DNA from: Pannonibacter phragmitetus_B
Lineage (GTDB): Bacteria; Pseudomonadota; Alphaproteobacteria; Rhizobiales; Stappiaceae
Assembly (NCBI RefSeq): GCF_050510895.1
Contig: NZ_JBNINT010000001.1
Span: forward strand, 1,550,001 to 1,614,000
DNA: 64,000 bases
Direction of reading: 5' to 3'
In this document: piece after piece, positions 52,049-61,377 of the stretch
Numbering within the stretch: the first letter of the stretch is position 1
Layout: every line of letters starts with the position of its first letter
Made by a program: the position numbers and the translations under genes
Notes under the pieces: model-generated
Told to the model about the DNA's origin: nothing
The model's database searches: none
The model's input: only the letters and a program-made list of their open reading frames with translations

Positions 52049-53146
52049 ATGAAACTGGCAAGCACACTTATGGCTTCGGCCATTGTTCTGTCGGCTGGCG
52101 CAGCCAGCGCCGCAGATCTGACGATCGTTTCCTGGGGTGGCGCCTATTCTGCGTCGCAGAACAACGCCTATCACAAGCCCTTCATGGAAATGCGCAAGGA
52201 CGTGAACATCATCAATGATGAATCGTCCAACGAGGCTGTCGCCAAGCTGCGCGCCATGAGCGAGGCAGGCAATGTGACCTGGGACGTGGTCGACGTGGAA
52301 GGTCCGGACAGCCAGCGCCTGTGCGACGAAGGCCTGGCCATGGAAATCGACTTTGACGAATGGCTGGCTGCTGCGCCCGATGGCAGCCCGGCGACCAAGG
52401 ACTTTGGCCCGTCGTTGATCAACAAGTGCTTCATTCCGCAGATCGTCTTCTCCACCACCTTCGGCTACCGCACGGATGTGGCCGCCTGGAACGGCAAGGT
52501 GCCCACCAGCCTGTGCGATATCTTCGATACGGAGAACTTCCCGGGCAAGCGCAGCCTTGAAAAGCGCCCGAAGAAGAACCTTGAGTGGGCGCTGCTGTGT
52601 GACGGCGTGGCCAAGGAGGATCTCTACACGGTTCTGTCCACTCCGGAAGGCCTGCAGAAGGCGCTCGCCAAGCTCGACACCATCAAGAAGGACGTGATCT
52701 GGTGGTCGGCTGGTGCCGAGACGCCCCAGCGCCTGGCTGATGGAGAGGCCGTCTTCGGCTCCACTTACAATGGCCGCCTGTTCTCGGTGATCGAAGAGCA
52801 GAAGCAGCCGGTTGCCATGCTGTGGGACTGGCAGGTCTTTGACTTCGACGGCTGGATCATTCCCGCTGATGTGCCGGAAGACAAGCTGCCGCTGATCAAG
52901 GAATACATCAAGTTCGCCACCGACACCCAGCGTCTGGCCGATCAGGCGAAGTACATCTCTTATGGCCCGGCCCGCGCCTCCTCGCAGCCGCTTGTCGGCA
53001 AGCATGAAGAGCTGGGCATCGAGATGGCTCCGCACATGCCGACCAACCCGGAAAACCAGAAGAACTATCTGGTCAACAACATTGAGTGGTGGGCCGACAA
53101 CCAGGATGAGGTGGAAGCCGCATTCCAGGTCTGGCTGACAAAGTAA
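52049..53146 (+). CDS. PotD-family ABC transporter substrate-binding protein
   Basis: 365 residues. A Sec signal peptide (MKLASTLMASAIVLSAGAAS) is cleaved near residue 21. The mature start DLTIVSWGGAYSASQNNAYH is typical of the extracellular-solute-binding family 6/PotD-like group that binds polyamines and other small cations. The hinge and second lobe are complete (VFGSTYNGRLFSVIEEQKQP, FDFDGWIIPADVPEDKLPL). It is 76 bases behind the ATPase gene. Context suggests a nitrogen-rich ligand, not necessarily a polyamine. Confidence 0.9.
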   Translation: MKLASTLMASAIVLSAGAASAADLTIVSWGGAYSASQNNAYHKPFMEMRKDVNIINDESSNEAVAKLRAMSEAGNVTWDVVDVEGPDSQRLCDEGLAMEIDFDEWLAAAPDGSPATKDFGPSLINKCFIPQIVFSTTFGYRTDVAAWNGKVPTSLCDIFDTENFPGKRSLEKRPKKNLEWALLCDGVAKEDLYTVLSTPEGLQKALAKLDTIKKDVIWWSAGAETPQRLADGEAVFGSTYNGRLFSVIEEQKQPVAMLWDWQVFDFDGWIIPADVPEDKLPLIKEYIKFATDTQRLADQAKYISYGPARASSQPLVGKHEELGIEMAPHMPTNPENQKNYLVNNIEWWADNQDEVEAAFQVWLTK

Positions 53147-53356
53147 GCCTGGCTCATCTCGCCCGGTGTTGTGCCGGATGGCTGCAGCAGACGCAGCTGT
53201 CCGGCATCTCCCACGCCTTTGGTCTGCCGAGCGGTTGAAGCCGCCGTCCGGCAGACTGGCGAGTGGTGAGACGAAAGCCATCGCTGGGGAAGGGCAAGGG
53301 GTCTTTCTGCCGGCCCGATGGCCCGAACAGATACTCAAGCTGGATTTCCGGAACCC

Positions 53357-54682
53357 ATGACCATTGCCGATGCGCCATCCGCAGCCATGACAGGTGAAGC
53401 GGACCCAAGCGGATCACGGACGGGCGGTGCCGCTCCTTCGGGGCCCGTGCTGACCCAGGATGGCCGCCCGCTGAAGGCGAGTCTTGCCAGGGCGTTGCGC
53501 CGCGAAAAAATGCGCGCCTTCGTCCTGATCGCGCCGCTGCTTTTCTTCATCCTGCTGACCTTTGCTGCGCCCATATTCGACATGTTGCTGCGCTCGGTCG
53601 ACAACAGCATCGTGCCCAACACGCTGCCGCGCACTGTCGTGGCTCTGGAAGACTGGGATCCATCCTCCGGTGAACTGCCCGGCGAACTGGCCTTTGCCGC
53701 GCTTGCGGCGGACCTGAAAGAGGCCGTGGCGGCAAAAACCCACACCCGGCTGGGAACCAGGCTCAATTACGAGACCTCCGGCATGTCGAGCCTGATGCGC
53801 AAGTCCGGCCGTATGGTTGAAGACCTTGCCAGCCCCGGCATCAAGGAACAGATGATCGCTGCTGAAAAGGATTGGGGGCGGCTCGATATCTGGACGACGC
53901 TGAAAAGCTATTCCGGCGCTTACACACCGGGCTACTTCCTGGCTGCAGTGGATGCCAAGAAGGGGGCCGAGGGCTATGAGCGCCTGCCGGAGAACGAGCG
54001 GATCTACATCATGCTCTTCGGCCGCACGCTCATGATGAGCATTGCCATCACCCTCATGTGCGTCCTTTTGGGATATCCGGTTGCCTTCCTTCTGGCGCAG
54101 CTGCCGCTGCGCACGTCGAACCTTCTGATGATCCTCGTGCTTTTGCCTTTCTGGACCAGCCTTCTGGTGCGCACCTCGGCCTGGAAGGTTCTTCTGCAGC
54201 AGCAGGGCGTCATCAACGATATGCTGGTTTGGGTGGGACTGATCGGCGATGACGGGCGCCTCGTGATGATGAACAATGCCACCGGCACAATCATCGCCAT
54301 GACGCATATCCTGCTGCCCTTCATGATCCTGCCGCTTTACTCGGTGATGAAGACCATCTCCCCGTCTTACATGCGTGCGGCACGCTCGCTTGGCGCCAAT
54401 GACTGGACGGCGTTCTGGCGGGTCTATTTTCCTCAGTCTGTGCCGGGTATCGGGGCAGGGGCGGTGCTCGTCTTCATTCTGGCCATCGGTTATTACATCA
54501 CGCCGGAACTGGTGGGCGGCACCTCTGGCATCTTCATTTCAAACCGCATTGCCTATCACATCTCCACGTCACTCAACTGGGGCCTTGCCGCTGCACTCGG
54601 CGCCCTGCTGCTGATTGCGGTGATGGTGCTGTTCTATGTCTATGACAAGATCGTCGGCATCGACAATGTGAAGCTCGGGTAA
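53357..54682 (+). CDS. PotB-type ABC transporter permease with long periplasmic insert
   Basis: ~441 residues from the Met at 53357. After a Pro/Ser/Gly-rich cytoplasmic tail and helix one (AFVLIAPLLFFILLTFAAPI), a ~150-residue soluble segment precedes the remaining five helices. This is longer than the usual PotB (~280) and characteristic of an alphaproteobacterial subgroup. The EAA loop that contacts the ATPase is SLGANDWTAFWRVYFPQSVP. It is 11 bases before the second permease. Confidence 0.9.
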   Translation: MTIADAPSAAMTGEADPSGSRTGGAAPSGPVLTQDGRPLKASLARALRREKMRAFVLIAPLLFFILLTFAAPIFDMLLRSVDNSIVPNTLPRTVVALEDWDPSSGELPGELAFAALAADLKEAVAAKTHTRLGTRLNYETSGMSSLMRKSGRMVEDLASPGIKEQMIAAEKDWGRLDIWTTLKSYSGAYTPGYFLAAVDAKKGAEGYERLPENERIYIMLFGRTLMMSIAITLMCVLLGYPVAFLLAQLPLRTSNLLMILVLLPFWTSLLVRTSAWKVLLQQQGVINDMLVWVGLIGDDGRLVMMNNATGTIIAMTHILLPFMILPLYSVMKTISPSYMRAARSLGANDWTAFWRVYFPQSVPGIGAGAVLVFILAIGYYITPELVGGTSGIFISNRIAYHISTSLNWGLAAALGALLLIAVMVLFYVYDKIVGIDNVKLG

Positions 54683-54693
54683 GGAGAGAAACC

Positions 54694-55548
54694 ATGTCAT
54701 CCCTTCCTCCTTACGCATCGACGGGCCAGATCCTGTGGCACTACATGTTCCGCACGATCTGCGCGCTGATCTTCTTCTTCCTGATCTTTCCGATCATCAC
54801 CATCATCCCGCTTTCGTTCAACGCGGAGAACTTCTTCACCTTCACGCCAGCCATGCTGGCGCTGGATCCGGAAGGGTACTCCACGAAGCACTACGTGGAC
54901 TTCTTCACCAATCCGGACTGGCAGCAGGCGCTGAGGAACTCCTTCATCATCGCACCGGTCGCGACGCTGATCGCAACCGTACTCGGGACCCTTGCAGCCA
55001 TTGGCCTGTCGCAGAACCATGTGCCCTTCCGCTCCACCATCATGGCGATCCTGATCTCGCCGATGATCGTGCCGCTGATCATCTCGGCTGCGGGGATGTA
55101 TTTCTTCTATTCCCGTATCGGCCTTCAGGGCACGTATTGGGGCGTGGTTCTGGCTCACGCAGCGCTTGGCACGCCTTTCGTCATCATCACGGTGACGGCG
55201 ACGCTGGTCGGCTTTGACCAGAGCCTCGTGCGCGCTTCCGCCAGCATGGGAGCAGGGCCGATCCGCACCTTCTTCAAGGTTCAGATGCCGCTGATCCTGC
55301 CGGGTGTTGTGTCGGGTGCGCTTTTTGCTTTCATCACCTCCTTTGACGAAGTGGTGGTGGTGCTTTTCCTCGGCTCTGCCGCTCAGAAGACACTGCCCTG
55401 GCAGATGTTCACGGGCCTGCGCGAGCAGATTTCGCCGACCATCCTGGCGGTCGCCTCGATCATGGTGCTGCTGTCGATCCTTCTCCTCAGCGTGCTGGAG
55501 CTGCTGCGCCGCCGGTCGGAACGGCTGCGCGGTGTGACACCGGCCTGA
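54694..55548 (+). CDS. PotC-type ABC transporter permease
   Basis: A 284-residue inner-membrane permease with six helices. The first is ICALIFFFLIFPIITIIPLS, and the EAA loop is ASASMGAGPIRTFFKVQMPL followed by ILPGVVSGALFAFITSFDEV. GGAGAG lies just upstream of the ATG. With the preceding three genes it completes an ATPase-binding protein-permease-permease importer. A strong terminator (55784-55824) stands between it and creatinase. Confidence 0.92.
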   Translation: MSSLPPYASTGQILWHYMFRTICALIFFFLIFPIITIIPLSFNAENFFTFTPAMLALDPEGYSTKHYVDFFTNPDWQQALRNSFIIAPVATLIATVLGTLAAIGLSQNHVPFRSTIMAILISPMIVPLIISAAGMYFFYSRIGLQGTYWGVVLAHAALGTPFVIITVTATLVGFDQSLVRASASMGAGPIRTFFKVQMPLILPGVVSGALFAFITSFDEVVVVLFLGSAAQKTLPWQMFTGLREQISPTILAVASIMVLLSILLLSVLELLRRRSERLRGVTPA

Positions 55549-55783
55549 TGCGGCGGGTCAGCCCTGAAGCTGGCGCAATTTGACAAGTGTTTGGCGCGTT
55601 GCTCCGCTTGATCGCTTGCGCAAGGATCACGCAGACTGAGGCACGTACAGATAATGTTCCGCACAGCGGAGCGGCATGACATCGCTGGAATGATCGTTCC
55701 TCCAAGAGCTTCTTGAGGCTCGTTGGAGACCTGGGGCGGTACGCCAGTTCCGGGCATTTTTCCAGCACAGAGTTCAGGCCTGG

Positions 55784-55824
55784 CGGGCCGGCTTCCCATT
55801 CGGGAAGCCGGCCCGTTTTGGTTT
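55784..55824 (+). terminator. Rho-independent terminator of the ABC operon
   Basis: Perfect 14-base GC-rich stem CGGGCCGGCTTCCC / GGGAAGCCGGCCCG with an ATTC loop and a TTTTGGTTT tail. It ends 58 bases before the creatinase start. The 334-base gap 55549-55882 holds no gene. Confidence 0.85.
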
Positions 55825-55882
55825 CAGAAGCTGATTTTTCAAGGTCCGGCAGAGGCTGGACCTCCAAGATGGAGCGAAGGAT

Positions 55883-57109
55883 ATGGCGGACGACATGATG
55901 CGGCTGCAGGTGATCGAAAACGGCGAGAAGAGCTGGTCGCCGTTTTCTGCAGGTGAGATGCAAGGCCGGCAAGACCGGTTGCGCGCCCGTATGGAGGCGC
56001 TCGGTGTGGATGCCTGCCTTTTCACCAGCTACCACAACATCTGCTATTTCTCGGGCTTTCTCTATTGCGCCTTCGGCCGGCGCTTCGGCTTCATCGTCGA
56101 TGATGAGGCCGCAACGGCAGTGGTGCCCGGCATTGATGGCGGTCAGCCCTGGCGCCGGGTGCATGGAACGGCGCTGACCTATACGGACTGGCGCAAGGAC
56201 AACTACTTTCATGCCGTGTCCGAAATTCTGTTCCGCGGCGGGCGGAAGCCAAAGCGTCTCGGTATCGAGTTCGACCACGTCTCGCTTGACCTGAAGGCAC
56301 TGCTGGAAGCTGCGCTTCCCGGAGTTGAACTTGTCGACGTGAGCGATGCGGTGATGCGCATGCGCACCATCAAGAGTGCCGAGGAGCACTTGCTGATCCG
56401 TCATGGCACGCGCATCTGCGATGTGGGCGGCGCAGCCATCGCTGATGCGGTTGCGGCAGGTGTTGGTGAGCATGAGGTGGCATTGGCAGGCACGCAGGCC
56501 ATGGTGCGGGAAATCGCCGCTTCGTTCCCCTTCGCGGAACTGATGGACACCTGGGTCTGGTTCCAGTCAGGCATCAACACCGATGGTGCGCATAATCCGG
56601 TCACCAACCGCAAGATCGAGGCGGGGGACATCCTCAGCCTCAACTGCTTTCCGATGATCTTCGGCTACTACACCGCGCTTGAGCGTACGCTCTTCTGCGA
56701 GCATGCCTCCGATGCGCATTTGCGGCTGTGGGAGGTGAACTGCGATGTCCACCGCGCCGGGCTGAAGCTGATCCGTCCCGGCGCCCGATGCTGTGACATT
56801 GCCATTGAATTGAATGACATCTACCGCCAGCACGATCTCCTGCAATACCGCAGCTTTGGTTACGGCCATTCCTTCGGCGTGCTGTCGCATTACTATGGCC
56901 GCGAGGCAGCGGTGGAACTGCGCGAGGATGTGGACACGGTGCTGGAGCCGGGTATGGTTGTTTCCATGGAGCCGATGATCATGATCCCCGAGGGCATGCC
57001 CGGCGCCGGCGGTTACCGCGAGCACGACATCCTGATCGTCACCGAAACCGGCGCTGAGAACATCACCGGGTTCCCCTTCGGGCCGGAGCACAACATCATC
57101 AGGGCATAA
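55883..57109 (+). CDS. Creatinase (creatine amidinohydrolase), M24 fold
   Basis: Hydrolyses creatine to sarcosine and urea. A 408-residue pita-bread-fold protein that follows Pseudomonas creatinase closely. Shared blocks include FTSYHNICYFSGFLYCAFGR, IDGGQPWRRVHGTALTYTDW, and WFQSGINTDGAHNPVTNRKI, which holds the catalytic His. GDILSLNCFPMIFGYYTALE and YGHSFGVLSHYYGREAAVEL follow, and the end is GGYREHDILIVTETGAENIT. The metal ligands of true aminopeptidases are not conserved, as expected for creatinase. Nearness to a PotABCD-type importer suggests creatine uptake and use as a nitrogen source. No sarcosine oxidase or urease lies in the window. Confidence 0.9.
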   Translation: MADDMMRLQVIENGEKSWSPFSAGEMQGRQDRLRARMEALGVDACLFTSYHNICYFSGFLYCAFGRRFGFIVDDEAATAVVPGIDGGQPWRRVHGTALTYTDWRKDNYFHAVSEILFRGGRKPKRLGIEFDHVSLDLKALLEAALPGVELVDVSDAVMRMRTIKSAEEHLLIRHGTRICDVGGAAIADAVAAGVGEHEVALAGTQAMVREIAASFPFAELMDTWVWFQSGINTDGAHNPVTNRKIEAGDILSLNCFPMIFGYYTALERTLFCEHASDAHLRLWEVNCDVHRAGLKLIRPGARCCDIAIELNDIYRQHDLLQYRSFGYGHSFGVLSHYYGREAAVELREDVDTVLEPGMVVSMEPMIMIPEGMPGAGGYREHDILIVTETGAENITGFPFGPEHNIIRA

Positions 57110-57154
57110 ACCAGTTCACAGTGTGATGCGTTTGCATCCCAGCGTCCGTTATCA

Positions 57155-57203
57155 GGGGAGAGGAGCTTCTGCGCCAGCCGTCTGGCTCCAGCTTCTCTCC
57201 TCT
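57155..57203. terminator. Imperfect hairpin between creatinase and the MarR gene
   Basis: GGAGAGGAGCTTCT...GCCAG pairs imperfectly with CTGGC...AGCTTCTCTCCTC around a short CCGT loop, in the 116-base gap between convergent stops. Likely bidirectional terminator; pairing has mismatches. Confidence 0.4.
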
Positions 57204-57225
57204 GCGGCCCCTGCCGGATCTTGCC

Positions 57226-57716
57226 TTACTCCGGCGCTTTCGCCGTCATCTCACCTGTTGTCAGGATGGCTGCAGCATCGAGGCGGTGGGCGTCCATGAG
57301 GGCGGCAATCTCCTCGATGGCGCTGGCAAGGATCTGTTGGTTGCGGGTATCCTTGCGGCTGAAACGTCTCTCAAATTCCTCGTCCAGCAGGGCGGGGGCC
57401 CCTCCAGCAATATGCGCCCTTCCTCTGTAAGCCGGGCATGAACAATGCGCCGGTCTGTGGCTGAGCGCTCCCGTGCCACAAGCCCGCGCTCTTCCAGCCG
57501 GTCCAGAATGGTGACCACCGTGGCCGCGCTCAGGTCCGCCTGAACGGAAAGTGCCTTTGTCGTCACATCCCCCAGATCCCGTATCGCCTGCAACACCACA
57601 ATCTGCGGGATGGTGAGACCCGCCGTGCGCGCCACTTCGCGCGAGCGCAGGTCAATAGCGCGGACGATGCGGCGCAAGGCCTTGAAAATACGGGTGGCTT
57701 CGGTGTTCTGCGGCAT
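57226..57716 (-). CDS. MarR-family transcriptional regulator (3' frameshift)
   Basis: ~163 residues when repaired. The winged helix (TIPQIVVLQAIRDLGDVTTK, then LSVQADLSAATVVTILDRLE and the wing RSATDRRIVHARLTEEG) is intact. After RILLEG a missing G in the G4 run near 57403 throws the frame off. With it the protein continues APALLDEEFERRFSRKDTRN and ends ILTTGEMTAKAPE at 57226. The first-frame stop at 57261 is therefore false. It is divergent from the NAGGN operon, with a perfect palindrome inside that operon's promoter, so it is probably the osmolyte operon repressor. Confidence 0.87.
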
Positions 57717-57732
57717 AAATTGCCTCGATGAT

Positions 57733-57761
57733 TTGAACTCTAATGATTAGAGTCCTATATA
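57733..57761 (+). promoter_or_regulatory. NAGGN operon promoter with MarR-type operator
   Basis: -35 TTGAAC (57733-57738), a 17-base spacer and -10 TATATA (57756-57761). Inside the spacer is a perfect palindrome ACTCTAAT-G-ATTAGAGT (57737-57753), size and symmetry typical of MarR sites. Bound protein there would block RNA polymerase. It lies between divergent marR and the amidotransferase gene. Confidence 0.7.
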
Positions 57762-57799
57762 TCACGCACCGATAATAGCAATGGAGGCTCGGCCCGGAT

Positions 57800-59574
57800 A
57801 TGTGCGGCTTGTGTGGAGAAGTGGTCTTTGGCAGCGGTGATGCGAATGTGCGGCGCGTGGACGCGATGGCACGTGCGATGGCCGCGCGCGGGCCTGATGG
57901 CATGGGCGTTACCCAGCAGGGGCGTGTTGCGCTCGGCCACCGGCGGCTGAAGATCATCGACCTCAGCGAGCGCGGCGCCCAGCCGATGCACGACCGGGAA
58001 GCGGGTCTGTCGCTGGTGTTCAATGGCTGCATCTACAATCACGCGGAGCTGCGGGCAGAACTGAGCAAGCTCGGCCAGCGTTTTGCTTCCACCAGCGACA
58101 CGGAAGTGATCCTGAAGGCCTGGGCCCAGTGGGGCCGCGATTGCGTAGAGCGCTTCCACGGCATGTTCGCCATTGCCGTGCATGAGCGCGACACGGGCCG
58201 GGTGCATCTGGTGCGCGACCGTTTCGGCATCAAGCCGCTGTATCTGGCCGAGAGTGGCGGCCGTCTGGCCTTTGCTTCGACCCTTCCGGCTCTGCTGGCC
58301 GGTGGCGGGATTGACAAGACACTCGATCCGGTTGCCATTCATCACTACATGACCTGGCATGCTGTGGTGCCTGCGCCGCGCACCGTGCTGAAGGGCGTGC
58401 GCAAGCTGCCTGCGGCGACCATCCGGACCTATGACGTGAACGGCAGCTATTCCGATCACGTCTACTGGAAGCCTGAGTTCGAGCGCAGCCGTGCCGACGA
58501 GACCCGGTCTGCCGAAGAATGGCGCGACATGGTGCTGGAGGGGCTTCGCACCGCCGTGCGCCGCCGCATGGTGGCGGATGTGCCGGTGGGCGTGCTGCTG
58601 TCGGGTGGGGTGGATTCCAGCCTCATCACCGGGCTTCTGGCCGAAGAAGGTCAGAAGGATCTTGCGACCTTTTCCATCGGCTTTGAGGAGGCCAATGGCG
58701 AGAAGGGCGACGAATTCCATTACTCCGACCTGATCGCCCGCCACTATGGCACCGATCATCAGAAGATCTTTGTGCCTTCGGCTGACATGCGGGCCGAGCT
58801 GCCTGCCGCCGTCAAAGCCATGTCCGAGCCAATGGTTTCCTATGACAACATCGGCTTTTATCTGTTGTCGCGGGAAGTGTCGAAGCACATCACCGTGGTG
58901 CAGTCGGGGCAGGGAGCGGATGAGGTCTTTGGCGGCTATCACTGGTATCCGCCGCTGGCCGGTTCCAATCAGCCGGTGGCCGATTATGCCGATGCCTTCT
59001 TCGATCGCACGGATGCCGAACTGCGCCAGCAAGTGAACCCGGAGTATCTGCCGGAGCGCGACGAGAGCCTTGCCTTTGTCGAGCAGCATTTCGCGACGCC
59101 CGGTGCCGCAGATCCGGTGGACAAGGCGCTCAGGCTCGATACCAACATCATGCTGGTGGACGACCCGGTAAAGCGCGTGGACAACCACACCATGGCCTTC
59201 GGTCTGGAGGCGCGGGTGCCGTTCCTCGACCATGAGCTGGTAGAGCTTTCTGCCCGCATTCCGGCCCGCCACAAGCTGGCGCAGGGGGCAAGGGCGTCCT
59301 GAAAGATGCCGCACGAAAGGTCATCCCAGCGGATGTGATCGACCGGCCCAAGGGCTACTTCCCGGTTCCGGCGCTGAAATACCTTGAAGGCGAAACGCTG
59401 GAGATGGTGCGCGAAGCGCTGCACAGCCCGGCTGCACGCCAGCGCGGCCTGTTCAACACCCGCTATGCAGACATGCTTCTGACAGAGCCTCGGGAACATC
59501 TGACCAAGTTGCGCGGTTCTGCCTTGTGGCAGGTGGGCCTGCTGGAAATGTGGCTGCAGGAACAGGGAATCTGA
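57800..59574 (+). CDS. N-acetylglutaminylglutamine amidotransferase (asparagine synthetase-like; frameshifted)
   Basis: Amidates N-acetylglutaminylglutamine to the osmolyte NAGGN. ~591 residues when repaired. Class II glutaminase begins with Cys2 (MCGLCGEVVFG); RGPDGMG, NGCIYNHAELRAEL and RDRFGIKPLYL are conserved. The synthetase domain has the PP-loop LLSGGVDSSLITGLL and QSGQGADEVFGGYHWYP. Near 59285 a missing G in the G5 run ends the frame at QGARAS; repaired it reads LAQGGKGVLKDAARKVIPAD and continues to QVGLLEMWLQEQGI. The next gene starts four bases later. The three-gene set (amidotransferase, ligase, peptidase) identifies the pathway. Confidence 0.88.
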
Positions 59575-59577
59575 TCC

Positions 59578-61377
59578 ATGAGCGAACTTGAGCTGAACCG
59601 TCCGCGCCGGGCCTATGACCACCGGCTGCTGCGGCTGCGAGAGCATGGGCTGAAGCCGGGAATCCGGCTGGATGAGGCGGGCGGCGATCCGGACGCAAGT
59701 GTCGACTGCGGCTGGGGGCGGTTGATCTTCGGAGACACCTTCGCCGAGCCTCAGCCTCTTGTGGATGCGCTCCTGGCCGAGGTGCCGGGGCGGCGGGACA
59801 TTGCCATCTATGTGCGCGACCCGCATGTGCTGCTGGCCGCGGCTCCCCAGGATCTGTTTCTCGATCCCTCGCATATGTTCCGGCTGGATCTGGCGACCTA
59901 CCGCACGGCGCGCAACCGGCGCCCCGGCTTCACCATCCGGCGCGCTTCCTCGCGGGCGGATGCGGAAGCCGTGAACCGGCTGTATGCCGAGCGCGGCATG
60001 GTGCCGGTGCCGATTGATTTCTTCTGGTCACAGATGGATGCACGCACGGTCACCGTACTGGTGGCCGAGGAAGAGGAAACCGGCGAAATCGCCGGGACCG
60101 CCATGGGTGTGGATCACGAAAGGGCGACGGATGGCGCGGCCAGCGGTGCTTCGCTCTGGTGCCTTGCCGTGTCGCCCAAGGCCAAGTTTCCGGGCGTCGG
60201 CGAGGCGCTGGTGCGCCGTCTTGCCGAGCACTTCAAGGGGCGCGGCCGGCCCTTCATGGACCTCTCCGTGCTGCATGACAACGAACAGGCCATCAAGCTC
60301 TATGAGAAGCTGGGCTTTGCCCGCGTGCCTTACTTCACGGTGAAGAAGAAGAACACCATCAACGAGGCGCTCTATGCCGGGCCTGCGGTCGATGCGGCGC
60401 TCAACCCTTATGCGGCGATCATCGTCAATGAAGCGCGGCGGCGGGGCATTCATGCCCATATTCTGGATGCGGAGGGCGGCTTTTTCCGCCTTTCCTATGG
60501 CGGGCGGCAAGTGAAGTGCCGGGAGTCGCTGTCCGAGTTCACCAGCGCTGTTGCCATGTCGATCTGCGATGACAAGGCCGCCACCCGCCGGGTGGTGGAG
60601 CAGGCGGGGGTTACAGTTCCGGCACAGGCGCTTGCCACAGATGAGGAGACTGTCAAGGCCTTCCTCGCGGCCCACGGCAAGGTGGTGGTGAAACCGGCGC
60701 GTGGCGAGCAGGGCAAGGGCATCGCCATCGGCCTGACCGGCCTTGAAGAAACCATGGCGGCAATCGCCGTTGCCCGCCATCACTGCACTGATGTTCTGCT
60801 GGAGGCCTGTGTCGAGGGCATGGATCTGCGGCTGGTGGTGATCGATTACAAAGTGGTTGCCGCTGCCATTCGCAAGCCAGCAGAAGTCACTGGCGACGGC
60901 GTGACGCCGATCCGCGATCTGATCGCCACCCAATCCCGCCGCAGGGCTGCGGCTACCGGGGGCGAGTCCCGTATCCCGATGGATGCCGAGACCGAGCGCT
61001 GTCTGGCGCTGGAAGGCTATGCGCTGGATGATGTTCCGGCTGCGGGCGTGACCGTTCGCGTGCGGCGGACGGCGAACCTGCACACTGGCGGTACCATTCA
61101 TGACGTGACGGGCGAGACCCACGGCGCATTGATCGACGCAGCTGTGCGGGCAGCCAAGGCCATCGAGATCCCGGTAACGGGCATCGACCTGATGGTGACG
61201 AACCCGCGTGAGCCCGATTATCACTTTATCGAGGCGAATGAACGGCCCGGACTTGCCAATCACGAGCCGCAGCCGACTGCGGAACGCTTTGTCGATTTCC
61301 TGTTTCCATTGTCTATGCCTCAGCCCGTCCGTGCCGCCTGGCGCGGGGAGGTGATCTTTGAGCTTGCCGTCCATTGA
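59578..61377 (+). CDS. N-acetylglutaminylglutamine synthetase (GNAT plus ATP-grasp fusion)
   Basis: A 599-residue two-domain enzyme making N-acetylglutaminylglutamine from acetyl-CoA and two glutamines. The N-terminal GNAT domain (about residues 110-260) has LWCLAVSPKAKFPGVGEALV and the acetyl-CoA-contact helix DNEQAIKLYEKLGFARVPYF. The C-terminal ATP-grasp domain has KVVVKPARGEQGKGIAIGL, metal ligands near the end in YHFIEANERPGLANHEPQP, and a cyanophycin-synthetase-like style. Fused architecture and position after the amidotransferase are diagnostic. Intact frame. Confidence 0.92.
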   Translation: MSELELNRPRRAYDHRLLRLREHGLKPGIRLDEAGGDPDASVDCGWGRLIFGDTFAEPQPLVDALLAEVPGRRDIAIYVRDPHVLLAAAPQDLFLDPSHMFRLDLATYRTARNRRPGFTIRRASSRADAEAVNRLYAERGMVPVPIDFFWSQMDARTVTVLVAEEEETGEIAGTAMGVDHERATDGAASGASLWCLAVSPKAKFPGVGEALVRRLAEHFKGRGRPFMDLSVLHDNEQAIKLYEKLGFARVPYFTVKKKNTINEALYAGPAVDAALNPYAAIIVNEARRRGIHAHILDAEGGFFRLSYGGRQVKCRESLSEFTSAVAMSICDDKAATRRVVEQAGVTVPAQALATDEETVKAFLAAHGKVVVKPARGEQGKGIAIGLTGLEETMAAIAVARHHCTDVLLEACVEGMDLRLVVIDYKVVAAAIRKPAEVTGDGVTPIRDLIATQSRRRAAATGGESRIPMDAETERCLALEGYALDDVPAAGVTVRVRRTANLHTGGTIHDVTGETHGALIDAAVRAAKAIEIPVTGIDLMVTNPREPDYHFIEANERPGLANHEPQPTAERFVDFLFPLSMPQPVRAAWRGEVIFELAVH

